Source: Primula veris
Lineage: Eukaryota > Streptophyta > Magnoliopsida > Ericales > Primulaceae
Reading direction: 5' to 3'
DNA length: 64,000 bases
NCBI GenBank assembly: GCA_963682055.1
Contig: OY821747.1
Coordinates: 25,852,126-25,916,125, forward strand
Shown: piece after piece, positions 53,070-63,869 of the stretch
How the letters are laid out: every line of letters starts with the position of its first letter
How positions within the stretch are numbered: position 1 is the stretch's first letter
Notes under the pieces: generated by a model
Database searches by the model: none
The model's input: the letters and a program-made list of their open reading frames with translations, nothing else
Told to the model about the DNA's origin: nothing
Program-made: the position numbers and the translations under genes

Positions 53070-53663
53070 TTAATCCGATAACCCCTCAACAGACGCCGAG
53101 GTCTCTACTACATCGGCGAAATGAATATCTCGCAATGAAACAATTTGCGTCCCCAAGCGCTCACGAACGACCGCATCGACTCGGTTCAAGGCAGCAGTGG
53201 TCTCGGTTACCCTGGCCGTCACATCAACCATGCGCTCTGCCCGGGAAACACCACTCATCCCTTTTACATGCTCCAGCACCTCTAAAGCGCGAACTCGGGC
53301 CCAATACGCTTTGGCAAAGGATAGCAGCAGGTCCGCGTCCTCGAAAACGGCCCCTAGGACCAAGTTCAAGCTCGTCACACGACCTCGGGCTTCATCACGA
53401 GAACGTCGTAGGGCACCGAGAAGTTCCTTCGCTTTACCCTTATTTGCCGTATAATGGGCAGTCTTTTTGCTGAATTTCTCTCCCAAATCACGTAACCGAA
53501 TCAACAAGTTTGAAATATGAACATTCAGACCCTCGATTTCATGACGAGCACAAGTCAATTTCGCGGTAAGGGACGCCTTAGATCTTTCCAGATCATCTAT
53601 AACGTCACCTACACTACGACTAGGTGAGGTCCATACCACCACGGCAAGAGGATTATTAGGTAC
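53070..53663 (-). CDS. Antisense ORF7 of element B: coiled-coil protein or exon, 197 codons
   Basis: It has the same length as the A copy and opens right after a TTGTCAG acceptor-like site. It encodes NNPLAVVVW, LRDLGEKFSKKTAHY, AKELLGALRRSRDEARGR, LVLGAVFEDADLLLSFAKAYWAR and GTQIVSLRDIHFADVVET. An ATG at 53738 lies upstream in the same frame, but the part before 53663 is not conserved in A, so I favour an exon start. It is intact. Function unknown. Confidence 0.62.
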   Translation of the reverse strand, partial: VPNNPLAVVVWTSPSRSVGDVIDDLERSKASLTAKLTCARHEIEGLNVHISNLLIRLRDLGEKFSKKTAHYTANKGKAKELLGALRRSRDEARGRVTSLNLVLGAVFEDADLLLSFAKAYWARVRALEVLEHVKGMSGVSRAERMVDVTARVTETTAALNRVDAVVRERLGTQIVSLRDIHFADVVETSASVEGLSD

Positions 53664-53876
53664 CTGACAATATTTTGTTTTCACATCCTTCAAAAGATGA
53701 TAACCCTCAAACAGGAAAATTACCCCGAGAAAGCCCAACAGAAAGAAAACACAGCACCTATATTATCACTTTCCCAAAAGAATATGTTTCTAAGATACAA
53801 AAGAGACCCACAATTCGAATACCAAAAGACTACACAAAAACAACAAAAATATATATATATACTGTCAGAAAAATGG

Positions 53877-56442
53877 TCAAGGTTCCACCTGAGGAGATGC
53901 GGGTGGGAGAGTAACAGTAGCATCAGGTCGAGGAGTGGACGTGGCCGACGTAAAATGAGGACGGAGCGCAGTCGAAATGGTCTGCCCCGGCAGCCGGGGA
54001 AGCTCCTCTTCACGAAGATTCGCCCAGTCTAAGGGTTTCGGCGGTGCGCCATGCGGACAGGGATACACCAACTCCGACCACGCCCTATCCGACAAAGGAA
54101 CATTCGCGAAATTGAGCGCCCGCACATGAGCGCAATAGACGGAGAAATTAGCCATCATTGCTAACCTTGTCCGCTTCTCCGCATGTGCCATTTTCAGCGC
54201 GGCCACCTTAGCCTTTTCGGCTTCCACGTCCTCCGCCAGCAGCAAGTTCTCCTCCTCTAGTTGGTCATACTTAACGACCAGGCCCTCTTTTTCAGCCATC
54301 AACTTATCGACATCCTCGGTCACGTGCAGAAAGTCCACCGACAGCTTGTCATAATTATCGCCCAGGGTTTTATTCTCGGCGACCAGTTTCTCTTTCTCGG
54401 CTTCAAAAGCCACAAGCATGTCCTTTATCTTCCGATCGTTCTCCTCGACCATCTTCACTTTCCCCGCCTCTAGCACGGCGACCAGCTGCACTTGCTGAGC
54501 TTTATCCTCGACCATGGCTTTCTTTTCGGCCATCAGCTTATCGTTCTCAGCCTCTAGTGCTGACAGATGGTCCTTTAACACCGCGATATCCACGAAAGCC
54601 TGTATTTAGAAACATCATAAACCAGCCGAGATAAGAGCATCACGACTTATATAACAAAATATATACGCAGCATACCCGAAGCGCGTCCGTACTGGCCCGC
54701 TCTATAACCGACATTGCAGGAAGAGCAGCTATCTTCTCTGCATCCTTGACCACGAGGGGCTTAAGAGCAGTATACCCCATCCTCAAGACTCGGGGTTGCT
54801 CCAACAGCTCACCTCCGCACCGATCAATGTAATGGGTCATTGCAACCCCGTCCACCAACACCTTCTCGGGTCCGTCGAGAGCCTCATCCTCGACACCCAT
54901 CACAACATCCACGGCACTTTCCTTGCCGACCTCCACTTCCTCCCTCACATCCTTCTTCGAAGGACCGGTCTCAGGGGCCCCTTACTCGATCACCTCCTCA
55001 GTACGGATGAGAGAGCAGACAGGTAGGACTATCGGGTCCTCGGTAGGCATAGGCGAGGTAACAGGCAGCGTCATTATATCCTCGCCCATGTTCACCAAGA
55101 GGTTCATATTCCCGAATACGTCATCAATCGACCCCTGAAACACAATAATACCCATAGACCGGGCAAGAGCAAGGGCAACCAATGAAGAAGTCAATAACTG
55201 AAACAAGATAACTAATGAAGCAAAGCACTAGAGAACAAAACAACAACAATCAAAAGACAAGAAAATTAAAATACATTTACACATACATCGCCCGGCGCAG
55301 AGGCATCCTCGGTGGTATCCCCTTGGGAAGCAGCCAACACCCCCTCGCCCGAGCCAACGTTAGCAGCCTCCTCGGTGACCGATGTATCGGTTCCCCTAGC
55401 CCTCTTTGTTGTTCCAACGACAGGGTCAGATGCACGACGCTTAGAACGAACGGGCTTTTTCCCAAGCCGAGCAGCACTTCGAGCCCGGACCACTTTCAAG
55501 AATTCCTCCTCGGGCTCTTTGGGGATCTCGGGTGCAGGATTTCCCTTGGTCACCGACCCCATAGGGTACCCGAGCAGCATGGGAGCAGTACGACTCGCAG
55601 GATCCGGCGTCGGTCCAGGCCCCCACCATTTCCAAAGAGCTAACAGAGCCTCTACATTGGGAGCGCCGAGGTCTGGCATAGTGGGAGCATTGGTAGCCGG
55701 TCCAGGAATCTGGTGTCCCGCACAACCCCATTCACCGGAAGCAATAACGATACCAAGATTGTGCTCTTTGTTGGTATCCGGCAAACCAATAACGAGCCGG
55801 CAAAAGGCACGCAGGGTCTTCAAATACGAGCTGCGATGCTCAAAGCTCAAACTATAGACTCCGAAGACGTCCTTCAGTTCAATCGGTATTCCAGACAACT
55901 CCGATAACCTTTGGATACCATTCAGAGTACGGTAACCATTTAGGGCCAGTTGGGCCGGAGCAATCTGGACGGCCTCAAAGAACGAAGCCACCCAGTTTGT
56001 AAAAGGAAGTCGAAGACCCCCAGTAAAGAATGCCGAAGAACGCACAGCTACCTCGCCGGCAGGAACAAATCCCAACACCTCCTCGTCAGAAATAGGAAGC
56101 CGAATGTGTATGTCGGCGGGTATTCCGGCAAGCTCCTTAAAATCCTTTTCCACGAATATGCCAACTTGGGCCACACTTTGGGTCAGAATTTCCTATCCAA
56201 ACGTCATCAAAATTCCATCAAAATACTAACCAAATACACAAACCAGAACCACATTAACATAACGAGCGCCACCACCCCCCCACTCACATTAACCAGATAC
56301 ATAAGAATCATCAGACATATATAGACAACCTGAACCATATACCAACGCCACATCTATGACCACAACGACAAATAAAATACAACCACTAACACAAAAAAAA
56401 AGAGGGGGGGGGGGGGAACGAAAAAACACTTACAGTTATCAT
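53877..56442 (-). pseudogene. Antisense ORF6 of element B: spliced Transposase_28-like/coiled-coil gene, one stop
   Basis: Proposed exons: 56442-56434 (ATGATAACT), 56192-55287, 55134-54676 and 54599-53877. Every exon is a multiple of three and every intron (241, 152 and 76 bp) is phase 0 with GT..AG ends, giving about 698 aa. Exon 2 holds EKDFKELAGIPADIHIRLP, SSAFFTGGLRLPFTNWVASF, LNGIQRLSEL and LPDTNKEHNL, resembling the plant putative gypsy type transposon (Transposase_28) family. Exon 3 includes NMGEDIMTLP and a stop (TAA 54984-54982). Exon 4 is a long coiled coil (LEAENDKLMAEKKAM). One nonsense change is the only lesion I see. Role unknown; similar antisense genes are known in Tat-lineage elements. 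Confidence 0.75.
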
Positions 56443-57067
56443 TATGAGCAAACGAGCGAGAACAGCAGCAAGTCTTTCAACGATACCACGAAACCCTAGA
56501 TCAAGCGGCCGAACGCTTTTCCTTTTTGGCGGGAAGAATCTACTTTAGAGAGAGACAGATATTTTCTTCAGCGAATTTTGTGATAAAAACAAAAGGGATT
56601 ACTTGGCACAGTAAAAAGGAGTGGAGTCACAAAAAGAATAAAATAATAACTGTCCTTTCGTGTGACAGAGGTTTACCTTTTTTCCAACCCTACAAAAGTC
56701 AACAACCGCTGCTATTTTTAACATATAAACGCTCCAGATTTTGCCACGTCAGAGCATATCCCACTACCCAAGGCATTTCACATCATTACACCTAAATAAA
56801 CGGCCAGTGGACCCTACCACGAAAAGCTTCCCACATACGCTACCAATATTATCACACCGAGAATGTTCCCCGATTAAGTTCCTCGACTTCCAACCATTTC
56901 TTACCCAAAGGGCACACCGAACAAGGTGGACGACGACCGTTTCTAGCCTGACGGCATGAAGCATCAAGTCTAACAACGCTCTCCGGGGGGATAACCGGGC
57001 ACATTGTTCGATGTATACTGAGAAACATCAAATAAAATAGAATAGACAGAATCAAGTGCAAGACAAG
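56443..57067 (-). other. Leader and promoter region of antisense ORF6 (B)
   Basis: No ORF is supported. Blocks near 56630-56670 and 56791-56815 are conserved with 9590-9770 of element A, as expected for a shared promoter and leader. A run of G lies just left, at 56404-56417, inside intron 1. Confidence 0.5.
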
Positions 57068-57144
57068 TTTTATTCTTCCACAAAGGGGGAAAACACAAAC
57101 AATACAACAGAAAAAGAAAATTTTTACAAGAAAATACACCCATC

Positions 57145-57507
57145 CTACTTTTTCGAACTATCCCCCATATCAACATCCTTCTTCGCCAAAAGTTCCTCCA
57201 GACGCTCTTTTTCCCTAATCAACCGAGAAATCGCCATCTCAGCCTGTTTCAAGGCGTAAGACTGAGACTCGCATTTTTGCTCGGCCTTGAAACGAGCAGT
57301 GCCCTCCTCGTCCCAATATTGTTTAAACCTCCTCACTTCAGTCCGAGCACACATGAGATCATGTTTCAGCCATGACATCTCAATTTCTTTTAGTTGAAGA
57401 GGAGTCAAATCCTCCTCCCCAAAACCAGGGGGACGAGGTAGCAAAAAAGTAGGCTCCTCTTCCATAAGGGCTTTCTTTTTGGAGGCAGATCTAGTGATGG
57501 GAGCCAT
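57145..57507 (-). CDS. Antisense ORF5 of element B: coiled-coil protein, 120 aa
   Basis: It starts MAPITRSASKKKALMEEEPT at 57507. The start is set by agreement with A and the TATA box 92 bp upstream. Blocks: LPRPPGFGEEDLTPLQLKE, RRFKQYWDEEG, ISRLIREKERLEELLAKKD. It is intact, whereas the A copy has a stop. The basic N terminus could bind nucleic acid or act as a nuclear signal (inference). AATAAA is at 57073-57068. Confidence 0.72.
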   Translation of the reverse strand: MAPITRSASKKKALMEEEPTFLLPRPPGFGEEDLTPLQLKEIEMSWLKHDLMCARTEVRRFKQYWDEEGTARFKAEQKCESQSYALKQAEMAISRLIREKERLEELLAKKDVDMGDSSKK

Positions 57508-57591
57508 CTCAAACAAAAGCAAGTTAGAAGAAACAAATTATAAAACAAGAGAGAGAGGAAGAATTGGTAATGAGATACAGGCAATAGGGAG

Positions 57592-57599
57592 CATTTATA
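57592..57599 (-). promoter_or_regulatory. TATA box of antisense ORF5 (B)
   Basis: TATAAATG on the minus strand within CTCTATAAATGCTCCC, identical to A, 92 bp before the ATG. Confidence 0.7.
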
Positions 57600-57742
57600 G
57601 AGAATCAAAAGGCACAAAGTACGAAGCGTTATAATGGTTCACAAGACAGGCACGAGATACGAAAAGATACAACTGATTCATCAAATACAGAAAAGAAAAC
57701 ACAAATTGCAAAAGGGGAAATACATAAGAAAACCAGCCCAAT

Positions 57743-58222
57743 CTAAGGATCAATGGGTGGAAAAACCGAACTGCCAGACCGAGAGAAAGCAAAACGAGCA
57801 GAACAATTCAACCGAGCTTGGTAGGAATCATTCATAGCGACCAAATTATCATTCTCCGAGGAGAGCTCGTTGTTCTCCGTGGTAAGAACCCTGACGCGTT
57901 CCACGAGCCGAGCATTCCTTACCATTATGCTAGCTAGGCCTTGAGGAGAGTTATCAAACTCATCTTGGGCATGGTCCCAAATCTCCTCGGCATCATACCA
58001 GGAGTTGGCCAGATGATTTCTCTGTAACAACAAGTGATCGAGCTGGCGACTCAGTGCCGAAATCTCGGTCCACTTCACCGTCTCTTCGGGATGAGAGCCG
58101 AACAAGCTCAAGGCCAAAACGCCATACTCTTTCTCAAGCCTTGCCATCCGACGGTGGACCGGAGATACCTCAATGTCCAAACCCTTCATCTGAGCATGAT
58201 ATCTCACCACAGGTCCAGACAT
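57743..58222 (-). CDS. Antisense ORF4 of element B: coiled-coil protein, 159 aa
   Basis: It starts MSGPVVRYHAQMKGLDIEV at 58222 and ends SVFPPIDP. It has the same length as the A copy with no gaps visible. Shared blocks are KWTEISALSRQLD, NHLANSWY, EEIWD.AQ.EFDN and NDSYQARL. It is intact. The TATA-like TATAAGTA is 101-108 bp upstream. Function unknown. Confidence 0.74.
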   Translation of the reverse strand: MSGPVVRYHAQMKGLDIEVSPVHRRMARLEKEYGVLALSLFGSHPEETVKWTEISALSRQLDHLLLQRNHLANSWYDAEEIWDHAQDEFDNSPQGLASIMVRNARLVERVRVLTTENNELSSENDNLVAMNDSYQARLNCSARFAFSRSGSSVFPPIDP

Positions 58223-58322
58223 TCTGGGAAATTGTTATAGTACGGAAGAAAATAAAGGGCTGAGGGAGAAATAAGCAATAAAAGAAAAATGAGAGATGAT
58301 AAACTACTAAAGAAAAGAGAAG

Positions 58323-58330
58323 TACTTATA
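58323..58330 (-). promoter_or_regulatory. TATA box of antisense ORF4 (B)
   Basis: TATAAGTA on the minus strand; spacing to the ATG agrees with A to within one base. Confidence 0.6.
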
Positions 58331-58620
58331 GAACGAAGATAGTATGATATTTTATGACCTTGCTTGGGAATTACACATTTCCTGACATGCTTGGGAGCAT
58401 GCATATTTCCTGACCTACTAGGGAGCATGCACCTATGTTTGACAGTGATGGGGACATCTACTAACATCTGATACAACAGTACATAAAGAAATAAAGACGA
58501 TATATTCCAAGATCTAGATTCCAGACAAACAACAAACCACAGGTACAATATAAAAAGAAGTGCAAAAATAAAGGGGCAAAAATACTTCTCATTAATAAAG
58601 ATGGAATACATCATTGTTCA

Positions 58621-58745
58621 TTACATCAAAAGACAAACTATTACATTGAGGTCTATTACATCCGAGGATTACATCAAAAGACAATCTATTACATTGAGGT
58701 CTATTACATCCGAGGATTACATCAAAAGAAAATCTATTACAATGT
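58621..58745. repeat. Short tandem repeat, 48 bp x ~2.6
   Basis: TTACATCAAAAGA recurs at 58621, 58669 and 58717. It lies in the ORF3-ORF4 gap, as does the 35 bp repeat of element A. Confidence 0.85.
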
Positions 58746-58749
58746 GGGT

Positions 58750-59316
58750 TAGTTGTGGAGCCAAATGAGTAGACAACGTGGCCAAAGAAGAACGACAACA
58801 TCAGCAAATCAGGCGAACAGCAGGAAACGAAGGAAAGAAGCATAAAAAGAAAACAAAAAGGGAAGAAAGAAGCGAAGAGGAGGAACATAAAGAAGAAGGG
58901 ATAAGAAAGAAGAGTCAAAAAGAAAAATGACAAAAACCCTAGATGTAACACAAAACCCTTAGGATCACAGGGTTGATTGTTACATCATAGTGGTGCAAAA
59001 AAGAAGAAAAAGAAAAAGAGTGATGGGAGAGAAGATGAAGAAAAAGAAAGAGGAGGCGCAGAAGAAAAAGAAAAACAGATAAGAAGAAGATAAAGAAATG
59101 AAGGAAACAGACAAATAAAAAGGAAGTCAAAGAAACAAAACAAAAAAGAAAGGGAAAAACAAAAAAATGAAAAAAGAAGTAGAGAGAACAAAGCATAAAA
59201 AACAAAAGAGGAAGAGGAAGAAATGAGGGAAACTGAGAAATAAAAAGAAGAAAAAGAAGGATATGGGAAAAGATGGGGAAAAGAAAATGAAAGAAATAAA
59301 AAGAAAAAAGGTGAGA
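58750..59316. repeat. Purine-rich tract (GAA/AAG), element B
   Basis: The plus strand is nearly all A and G (AAGAAGAAAAAG words) from about 58790 to 59310. It corresponds to the pyrimidine tract after ORF3 in A. ORFs called across it are compositional. Confidence 0.7.
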
Positions 59317-59610
59317 CTAGGGGGAAGTTGATCGGTATCGATGAGATGGCCCGGCAGAGACATCCCTGTCCCTCAGTGTCGGGTTCCCCCTTAGCATCTC
59401 ATTCTCTTCGACTAGAGCCCGACGAGCACGTCGGCAATAAGCCAGTTCGGATCTTAGCCAAGTTAATTCCCGAACCATCTCGGTATGGTGATAACGCATC
59501 ACCTTCAATTCCTCCTCGGCATCCTTCAACAGCCTTTGTACATGACCATAGGAGGCTTCAAAAGCCTCCACTTGCAAGGCTAATGCTGATTGAGTGAAAG
59601 GACCAGACAT
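59317..59610 (-). CDS. Antisense ORF3 of element B: coiled-coil protein, 97 aa
   Basis: It starts MSGPFTQSALALQVEAFEAS at 59610 and ends GPSHRYRSTSP. The ORF extends upstream to 59682 but the region before 59610 is not conserved in A, so the inner ATG is chosen; a TATAAATA lies 92 bp before it. Blocks: LLKDAEEELKVM, EMVRELTWLRSEL, CRRARRALVEENEML. It is intact, while the A copy is frameshifted. Function unknown. Confidence 0.72.
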   Translation of the reverse strand: MSGPFTQSALALQVEAFEASYGHVQRLLKDAEEELKVMRYHHTEMVRELTWLRSELAYCRRARRALVEENEMLRGNPTLRDRDVSAGPSHRYRSTSP

Positions 59611-59694
59611 CTTATGAAAATTATAAGATGAGGATCTGTATATGGGGGAAAATAATATGATGAGGGTTGTGGATATAACCATGCTGTAAGAAGG

Positions 59695-59702
59695 TATTTA
59701 TA
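59695..59702 (-). promoter_or_regulatory. TATA box of antisense ORF3 (B)
   Basis: TATAAATA on the minus strand, same octamer as in A. Confidence 0.65.
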
Positions 59703-60182
59703 GATCAATTAGATGAGGGCTGGTATTGAGAGTCGCAACCGTTCGCCAATGGGTAGTAAGAAGCGACGGCAATTAAAAGATGTGCCTGTTCAAGAAAAAA
59801 AAACGTTTGGATTCCCAAAGGGCTCTAAAAAAGCGTGAGTAATTAAAAGCCACTGTTGTTCAAGAAATGCTTGGATTCTTACCAATATTTAAAGGGGGTA
59901 AGTTATAATGGCAGCGAAACACGCGTCATTTAGGGGAAAGGCATCAGTTCAAATAAATATCTAAGATCTTTTGCACAGAGCTCAAGAAAACTCTGGTGAA
60001 TAAGATTTTTATGCACAAGGCTCAAGAAATCCCATTGGTCCCCAGATATAAAGAGTAAGAAGGTTCAATGGATAAGGTCAAACGCAAGGCCTAAGAAAAA
60101 GCATTAATGAGGCCACAAGCGTGCGCAGTCAAAATAAATTGCATTGGGAAAGTAATTCAGATATAAACAAGAAAAAGAAGTC
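59703..60182. other. Spacer between ORF2 and ORF3 (B)
   Basis: No ORF is supported. It is the upstream region of ORF3 and the 3' region of ORF2; CAAGAAA-type words repeat. Confidence 0.5.
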
Positions 60183-60249
60183 TTTATTGATTGATTGATA
60201 CTTCGTTACAAAAGCAGCAGTAAAAGGAAATACAATAAAAATAATAAAA

Positions 60250-60588
60250 TCATTTCGTAGAAGGGCCCGCTTCGTCATTCGGCTTCCCCTTCGACCGAGC
60301 ATACACTTCCTTAAGGGCCAATTTGTAAGCCCTCTTGGAAGCAAGTTGCCTGTCTCTGGAGGCCTCGAGCTCTTTGATCCGAGCACGAGCGCGAATACTG
60401 TCGAGCAAAGACCTCTGATGTTCCTTCTCCAATGCGTCCAATCGCTCGTCTAGTTCGACGGCCCGACGAGCTTCCACCGACAGCCGGGCAACCCTCTTCT
60501 CGAGATAACGCACCTTCTTGACTTCCTCTTCAAGATGAGCAACATATTCAGGAAGGTTGTCACCATTAGTTTCATGAGGAGAAGCCAT
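60250..60588 (-). CDS. Antisense ORF2 of element B: coiled-coil protein, 112 aa
   Basis: It starts MASPHETNGDNLPEYVAHLE at 60588; upstream in-frame codons to 60690 are not conserved. It ends KRAYKLALKEVYARSKGKPNDEAGPSTK. It is colinear with A ORF2 and paralogous to ORF1. The coiled coil spans about residues 14-100. TATAAAA lies upstream at 60645-60639. AATAAA lies at 60188-60183. It is intact. Function unknown. Confidence 0.72.
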   Translation of the reverse strand: MASPHETNGDNLPEYVAHLEEEVKKVRYLEKRVARLSVEARRAVELDERLDALEKEHQRSLLDSIRARARIKELEASRDRQLASKRAYKLALKEVYARSKGKPNDEAGPSTK

Positions 60589-60638
60589 TTGTTCGCTAAT
60601 AAAGAATGAATTGCACAAAGAATACAGGGACAGTCCCC

Positions 60639-60645
60639 TTTTATA
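60639..60645 (-). promoter_or_regulatory. TATA box of antisense ORF2 (B)
   Basis: TATAAAA followed by GGGG on the minus strand, as in A. Confidence 0.65.
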
Positions 60646-60891
60646 GGAAGAAACAAGGGGTATATCAAAGGTCATCTCGAAGAAATACAACCTCTTGAAC
60701 TTTCCAAGGGCATTTACGGCAAATTAACCACAGTTCCAAATCCAATTAAAGTCATCCAAAAAGATATCAAGAAGATAAACAGACAAGAACAATGATAGGG
60801 AAATATTTTATTAATTTCAAAAACTTCGATTACAACTGAGGAGAAGACTCCCCATTCAAAAGAAATTACAACAAAAATCACAAAAGACTAA

Positions 60892-61212
60892 TTATTTCGA
60901 GGAAGAGCCTTCTTCATCTTCATCCGAACTCGGTTTAGACCGAGCATGCAACTCCTTGAAGGCAAGCTTATAGGCCCTTTTTGCTGCCTTCTGCTTAGCC
61001 AGAATAGCCTCAAGCCTCTTTATATGCTCGTAAGCCCAATCCCGATCGGCCATCGTCACATGATGATCAGAATCCATGTCAGACAACCTTTTCTTGTAGT
61101 TTGAAACCTTGACCACGAGTTTCTTATTCGCGGTACGAGATTTCTTGATCTCCATTTCTAAATAATAAATATAATTAAAGGAGCTCTCACCAGTAGAACC
61201 AGAGGAAGCCAT
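60892..61212 (-). CDS. Antisense ORF1 of element B: coiled-coil protein, 106 aa
   Basis: It starts MASSGSTGESSFNYIYYLE at 61212. It shares KRLSDMD, MADRDWA, AAKRAYKLAFKELHARSKP with A ORF1 and ends in an acidic Ser-rich tail (DEDEEGSSSK). TATAAA lies 60 bp upstream. AATAAA is at 60812-60807. It is intact. The unit lies closest to the 3' LTR and is transcribed away from it, toward pol. Confidence 0.72.
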   Translation of the reverse strand: MASSGSTGESSFNYIYYLEMEIKKSRTANKKLVVKVSNYKKRLSDMDSDHHVTMADRDWAYEHIKRLEAILAKQKAAKRAYKLAFKELHARSKPSSDEDEEGSSSK

Positions 61213-61266
61213 TACGTCACGAGCAAAGTAGTAGTAAAATGCCTAATTACGGAGGGGGCACACCCC

Positions 61267-61272
61267 TTTATA
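61267..61272 (-). promoter_or_regulatory. TATA box of antisense ORF1 (B)
   Basis: TATAAA followed by GGGG on the minus strand; spacing as in A (60 against 62 bp). Confidence 0.65.
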
Positions 61273-61440
61273 GGAGTTTTCCTCGAAAAAAGATATTAGG
61301 ATAGGAAACATTAAATGGGCCCCCCAAGGAACAGTCATAAATCTATTACGATCTTCAACGAAGCATTGGGAACGACGAGACCGAAGTAATATCCTCGATA
61401 GACCAAGCATGACTCCCTCGACATGGAAACCATGCCGAGA

Positions 61441-61455
61441 AAGTCAGGGAGCACT
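61441..61455 (+). other. Element B polypurine tract
   Basis: AAGTCAGGGAGCACT abuts the 3' LTR, identical to the tract of element A. Confidence 0.75.
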
Positions 61456-61918
61456 TGATAGAACATAAAAATTAGACCCGAATATTCTATTCGGGTAATA
61501 ATCAACCCACTTTATAAATGGGTATCCAACGCTTAAATGGGCCATCTCATGCTTTTTATAGGAAAATAAGGTATTACTATCAAAAGCCCAATCCCACTCA
61601 ACTGGGGACCCATGTCTGAAAAACCCCCTGAGATGGAGACATTTGTCAACATCTTAGAAAGCATAGTTACCTATAAATAGCCAACTACCCCTCCTAGAAA
61701 AAGACCAGAAAATCTATCCAAAAAATATAGAGAGAAGTTGAGAAAAGAGAGAAACTAGTCAAAGCATATCACGTCAAGAAATAAACCGAGCAGAGATAAA
61801 GCCGAGCACCGAGTAAAAGGGGAGAAAGACCAAGAAGAGAGATTAAATAGTCAAATCAAGCACAATTGTAAAACAGAGATACTAATCCGAGCAAGTGTAA
61901 TAGTCCGAATAAGGATAA
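61456..61918 (+). repeat. Element B 3' LTR, truncated
   Basis: It matches the 5' LTR from TGATAGAAC to GAATAAGGATAA, then stops; about 110 bp of the LTR are missing. TATAAATA is at 61672-61679. Confidence 0.92.
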
Positions 61919-63168
61919 ACAATAATTAAATGATTAAACAAAATTAAACAAAACCAGTGTAATCTTTATTAATTTCGAATTAGAAAGGAAATTAACGATT
62001 ACAATATGTAGGTACTGAATAGAAATTAAAGCAAACGTTATTCAGATTATTATTAATTAATAATCTGATGTACTGAATTGCAATAAATAGAAACTGCCGG
62101 ACTGAAAATTATAGACTTAACACCCGGACTGTTCTGATTGAAATTTAAATTACATAACTGAATTGAAACTATTCTAATTACAGAATTAAATTACAGAAAT
62201 GAAATTACAGAATAAAACAGTACTTTAAATAAATTACAGAAAGGTAAAACAGAATTGAAAAGCTACAGCTAAATACAGGAAATTAAAATACTGAAATAAA
62301 CAATACAGAAATGTAAATTGCGGAATTAAAATACTGAATTGAAAGAACAGGAAAAAATTAAAAGATGAGGCGACTGTTAGACAGTCTGCCCTTAACCGAT
62401 ATTCGCCCAACCACCTTGATGTTTCTGGTTGCGTTGACGTTTCGATCCCAAGGTACAACGTCTCGGATGACTCGCCGGAAACTAGCGACGAGTCAAGATC
62501 GAGCTGTTGGTGGGTGGTTCTCTCTGGTTTCTAATATGCTATGGGAAAAAAAATATGTATGCTGTTTTAGAGAGATTTTCGTGTGTTTGAATGTGAGGGG
62601 AATGCTGCCTCATATAGAGGATTCTGAAACCGCAGCCATTTATTGTGGTCCTGGAACTCTAGGGACTGCTCTTGTAAATATACAAAAATCCCTTTTTCAG
62701 TTTAGTACGAGACCTGAGACCCAAGACCCAAGACATTACCCAAATCCCGCGTCCCGAGGCCTCCCGAATCCCGAGCAAGCGCACACGTGTGTGGTACACA
62801 CTAACCCACTCATGGGTATCTGGACTTGATAATTTAACAACTACATGAGATGAACTTGTATTTATATTGTAAAAATCACTCATCATTTTCCAATGTAGGA
62901 TAATCCTCATGGTTTAAATCTCATTTTCTTTTCCATTTTCCAGCATTGACTTTTCTTCCTCTTTCGAATACCAACCATCGAGTCCAATTATCATTCACAC
63001 CCATTCTCCGAATAGGTCATGCGATATACCGTTGCAAAGATCGTCGCACGAGTTACTCAAACGCTTTGTGTACGGCTTCAGAAATTCTGAGTTGTCGCAT
63101 CGAATATTGACTCAAAGATGGTCCCTGACCATTCGGAACACCTATGTTTAAAAACATGTTTTCCAACA
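61919..63168 (-). repeat. D-family Copia LTR on the minus strand, lacking its last ~24 bp
   Basis: Read on the minus strand it starts TGTTGGAAAACATG at 63168 and follows the element D LTR (CGAATATCGGTTAAGGGCA, TTTAAAGTACTGTTT) to CAATAATTAAA, stopping short of the expected ACA end. No internal Copia sequence is attached, so it is a solo or broken LTR. It is clearly more diverged from D than D's two LTRs are from each other. Confidence 0.85.
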
Positions 63169-63869
63169 ATAAATTCTGAACATAAGCATATGACATGAAT
63201 TATTTACTTTGATGTTTATAATTTTAGGTTTTTTTTTTTACTAAAATTAGAATGTAATCTGAAATATCTAACACGAGTCAAGTGATGCTCATGGTATTAT
63301 AATTTACAGAGAACCCACTTACAGTAGTGTTCTATATGTGTTTAATTGATGTTTTATTTGGTATTAAGATTCAGGAAAAGTTGATGTTTATAAGTACATA
63401 CTTGGGACTTAAATATCAAACACTCAAATTTAAGTTTTTTGTTTAGTAATACTACTTATCAAACAAAAAAGTGGCAATATCAATTTAGGTATATTGAGCA
63501 TCCGGCGATAAACAGAGAGAAAAAAGTGGCACATGCCATTTATATGTACCTAATATTAAAAAAGAATTTTACCTCGAGCTTTTGATAAATGAGTCTCAAA
63601 CTTCGTACTAAATGATTAATTTTCCTAAGATTTAATAATGTAGAAACTATATTCTTATAACTTATAAGTATATAGCATGCAAATGTTGGGAACCAGTATT
63701 GTTTCATAAAGAAGTTTTAACCTTCTGTAAAAGTTTAAATCAGTAATTATATATTTATATTTGACAAAATTAGTTGAGAAAGTTCTAACGAACCAAAATT
63801 TGAATTCAAGATGTTTGAAAAGTATAAAAGTAATATGTGATCCAAAATCCAAACCTGTTAGGTAGTTTT
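63169..63869. other. AT-rich spacer between two D-family LTRs
   Basis: I see no ORF, RNA gene or repeat that I can support. Confidence 0.5.

Larger units (their letters stand above)
39197..61918 (+). mobile_element. Element B: Tat-like Ty3/Gypsy retrotransposon, split by element C
   Basis: It has the same plan as element A on the other strand: LTR, primer site, gag, protease, RT, two RNase H domains, integrase (ending 50750), tandem repeats, eight antisense units (52281-61212), polypurine tract, LTR. Minus element C it is about 17.7 kb. The 3' LTR is cut at about 61918 and joined to a D-family LTR, so no target duplication can be checked. Gag-pol has several stops; the antisense genes are better preserved than in A. 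Confidence 0.93.

Noticed and set aside
58592..59363. Several Phe/Leu-rich ORFs on the minus strand that look like membrane proteins
   Set aside because: They come from a GAA-rich tract read as TTC/TTT. No homologous frame exists at the same place in element A.
62365..62829. 154-codon ORF in the D-family LTR
   Set aside because: It lies wholly inside an LTR, and the D LTRs do not keep the frame.
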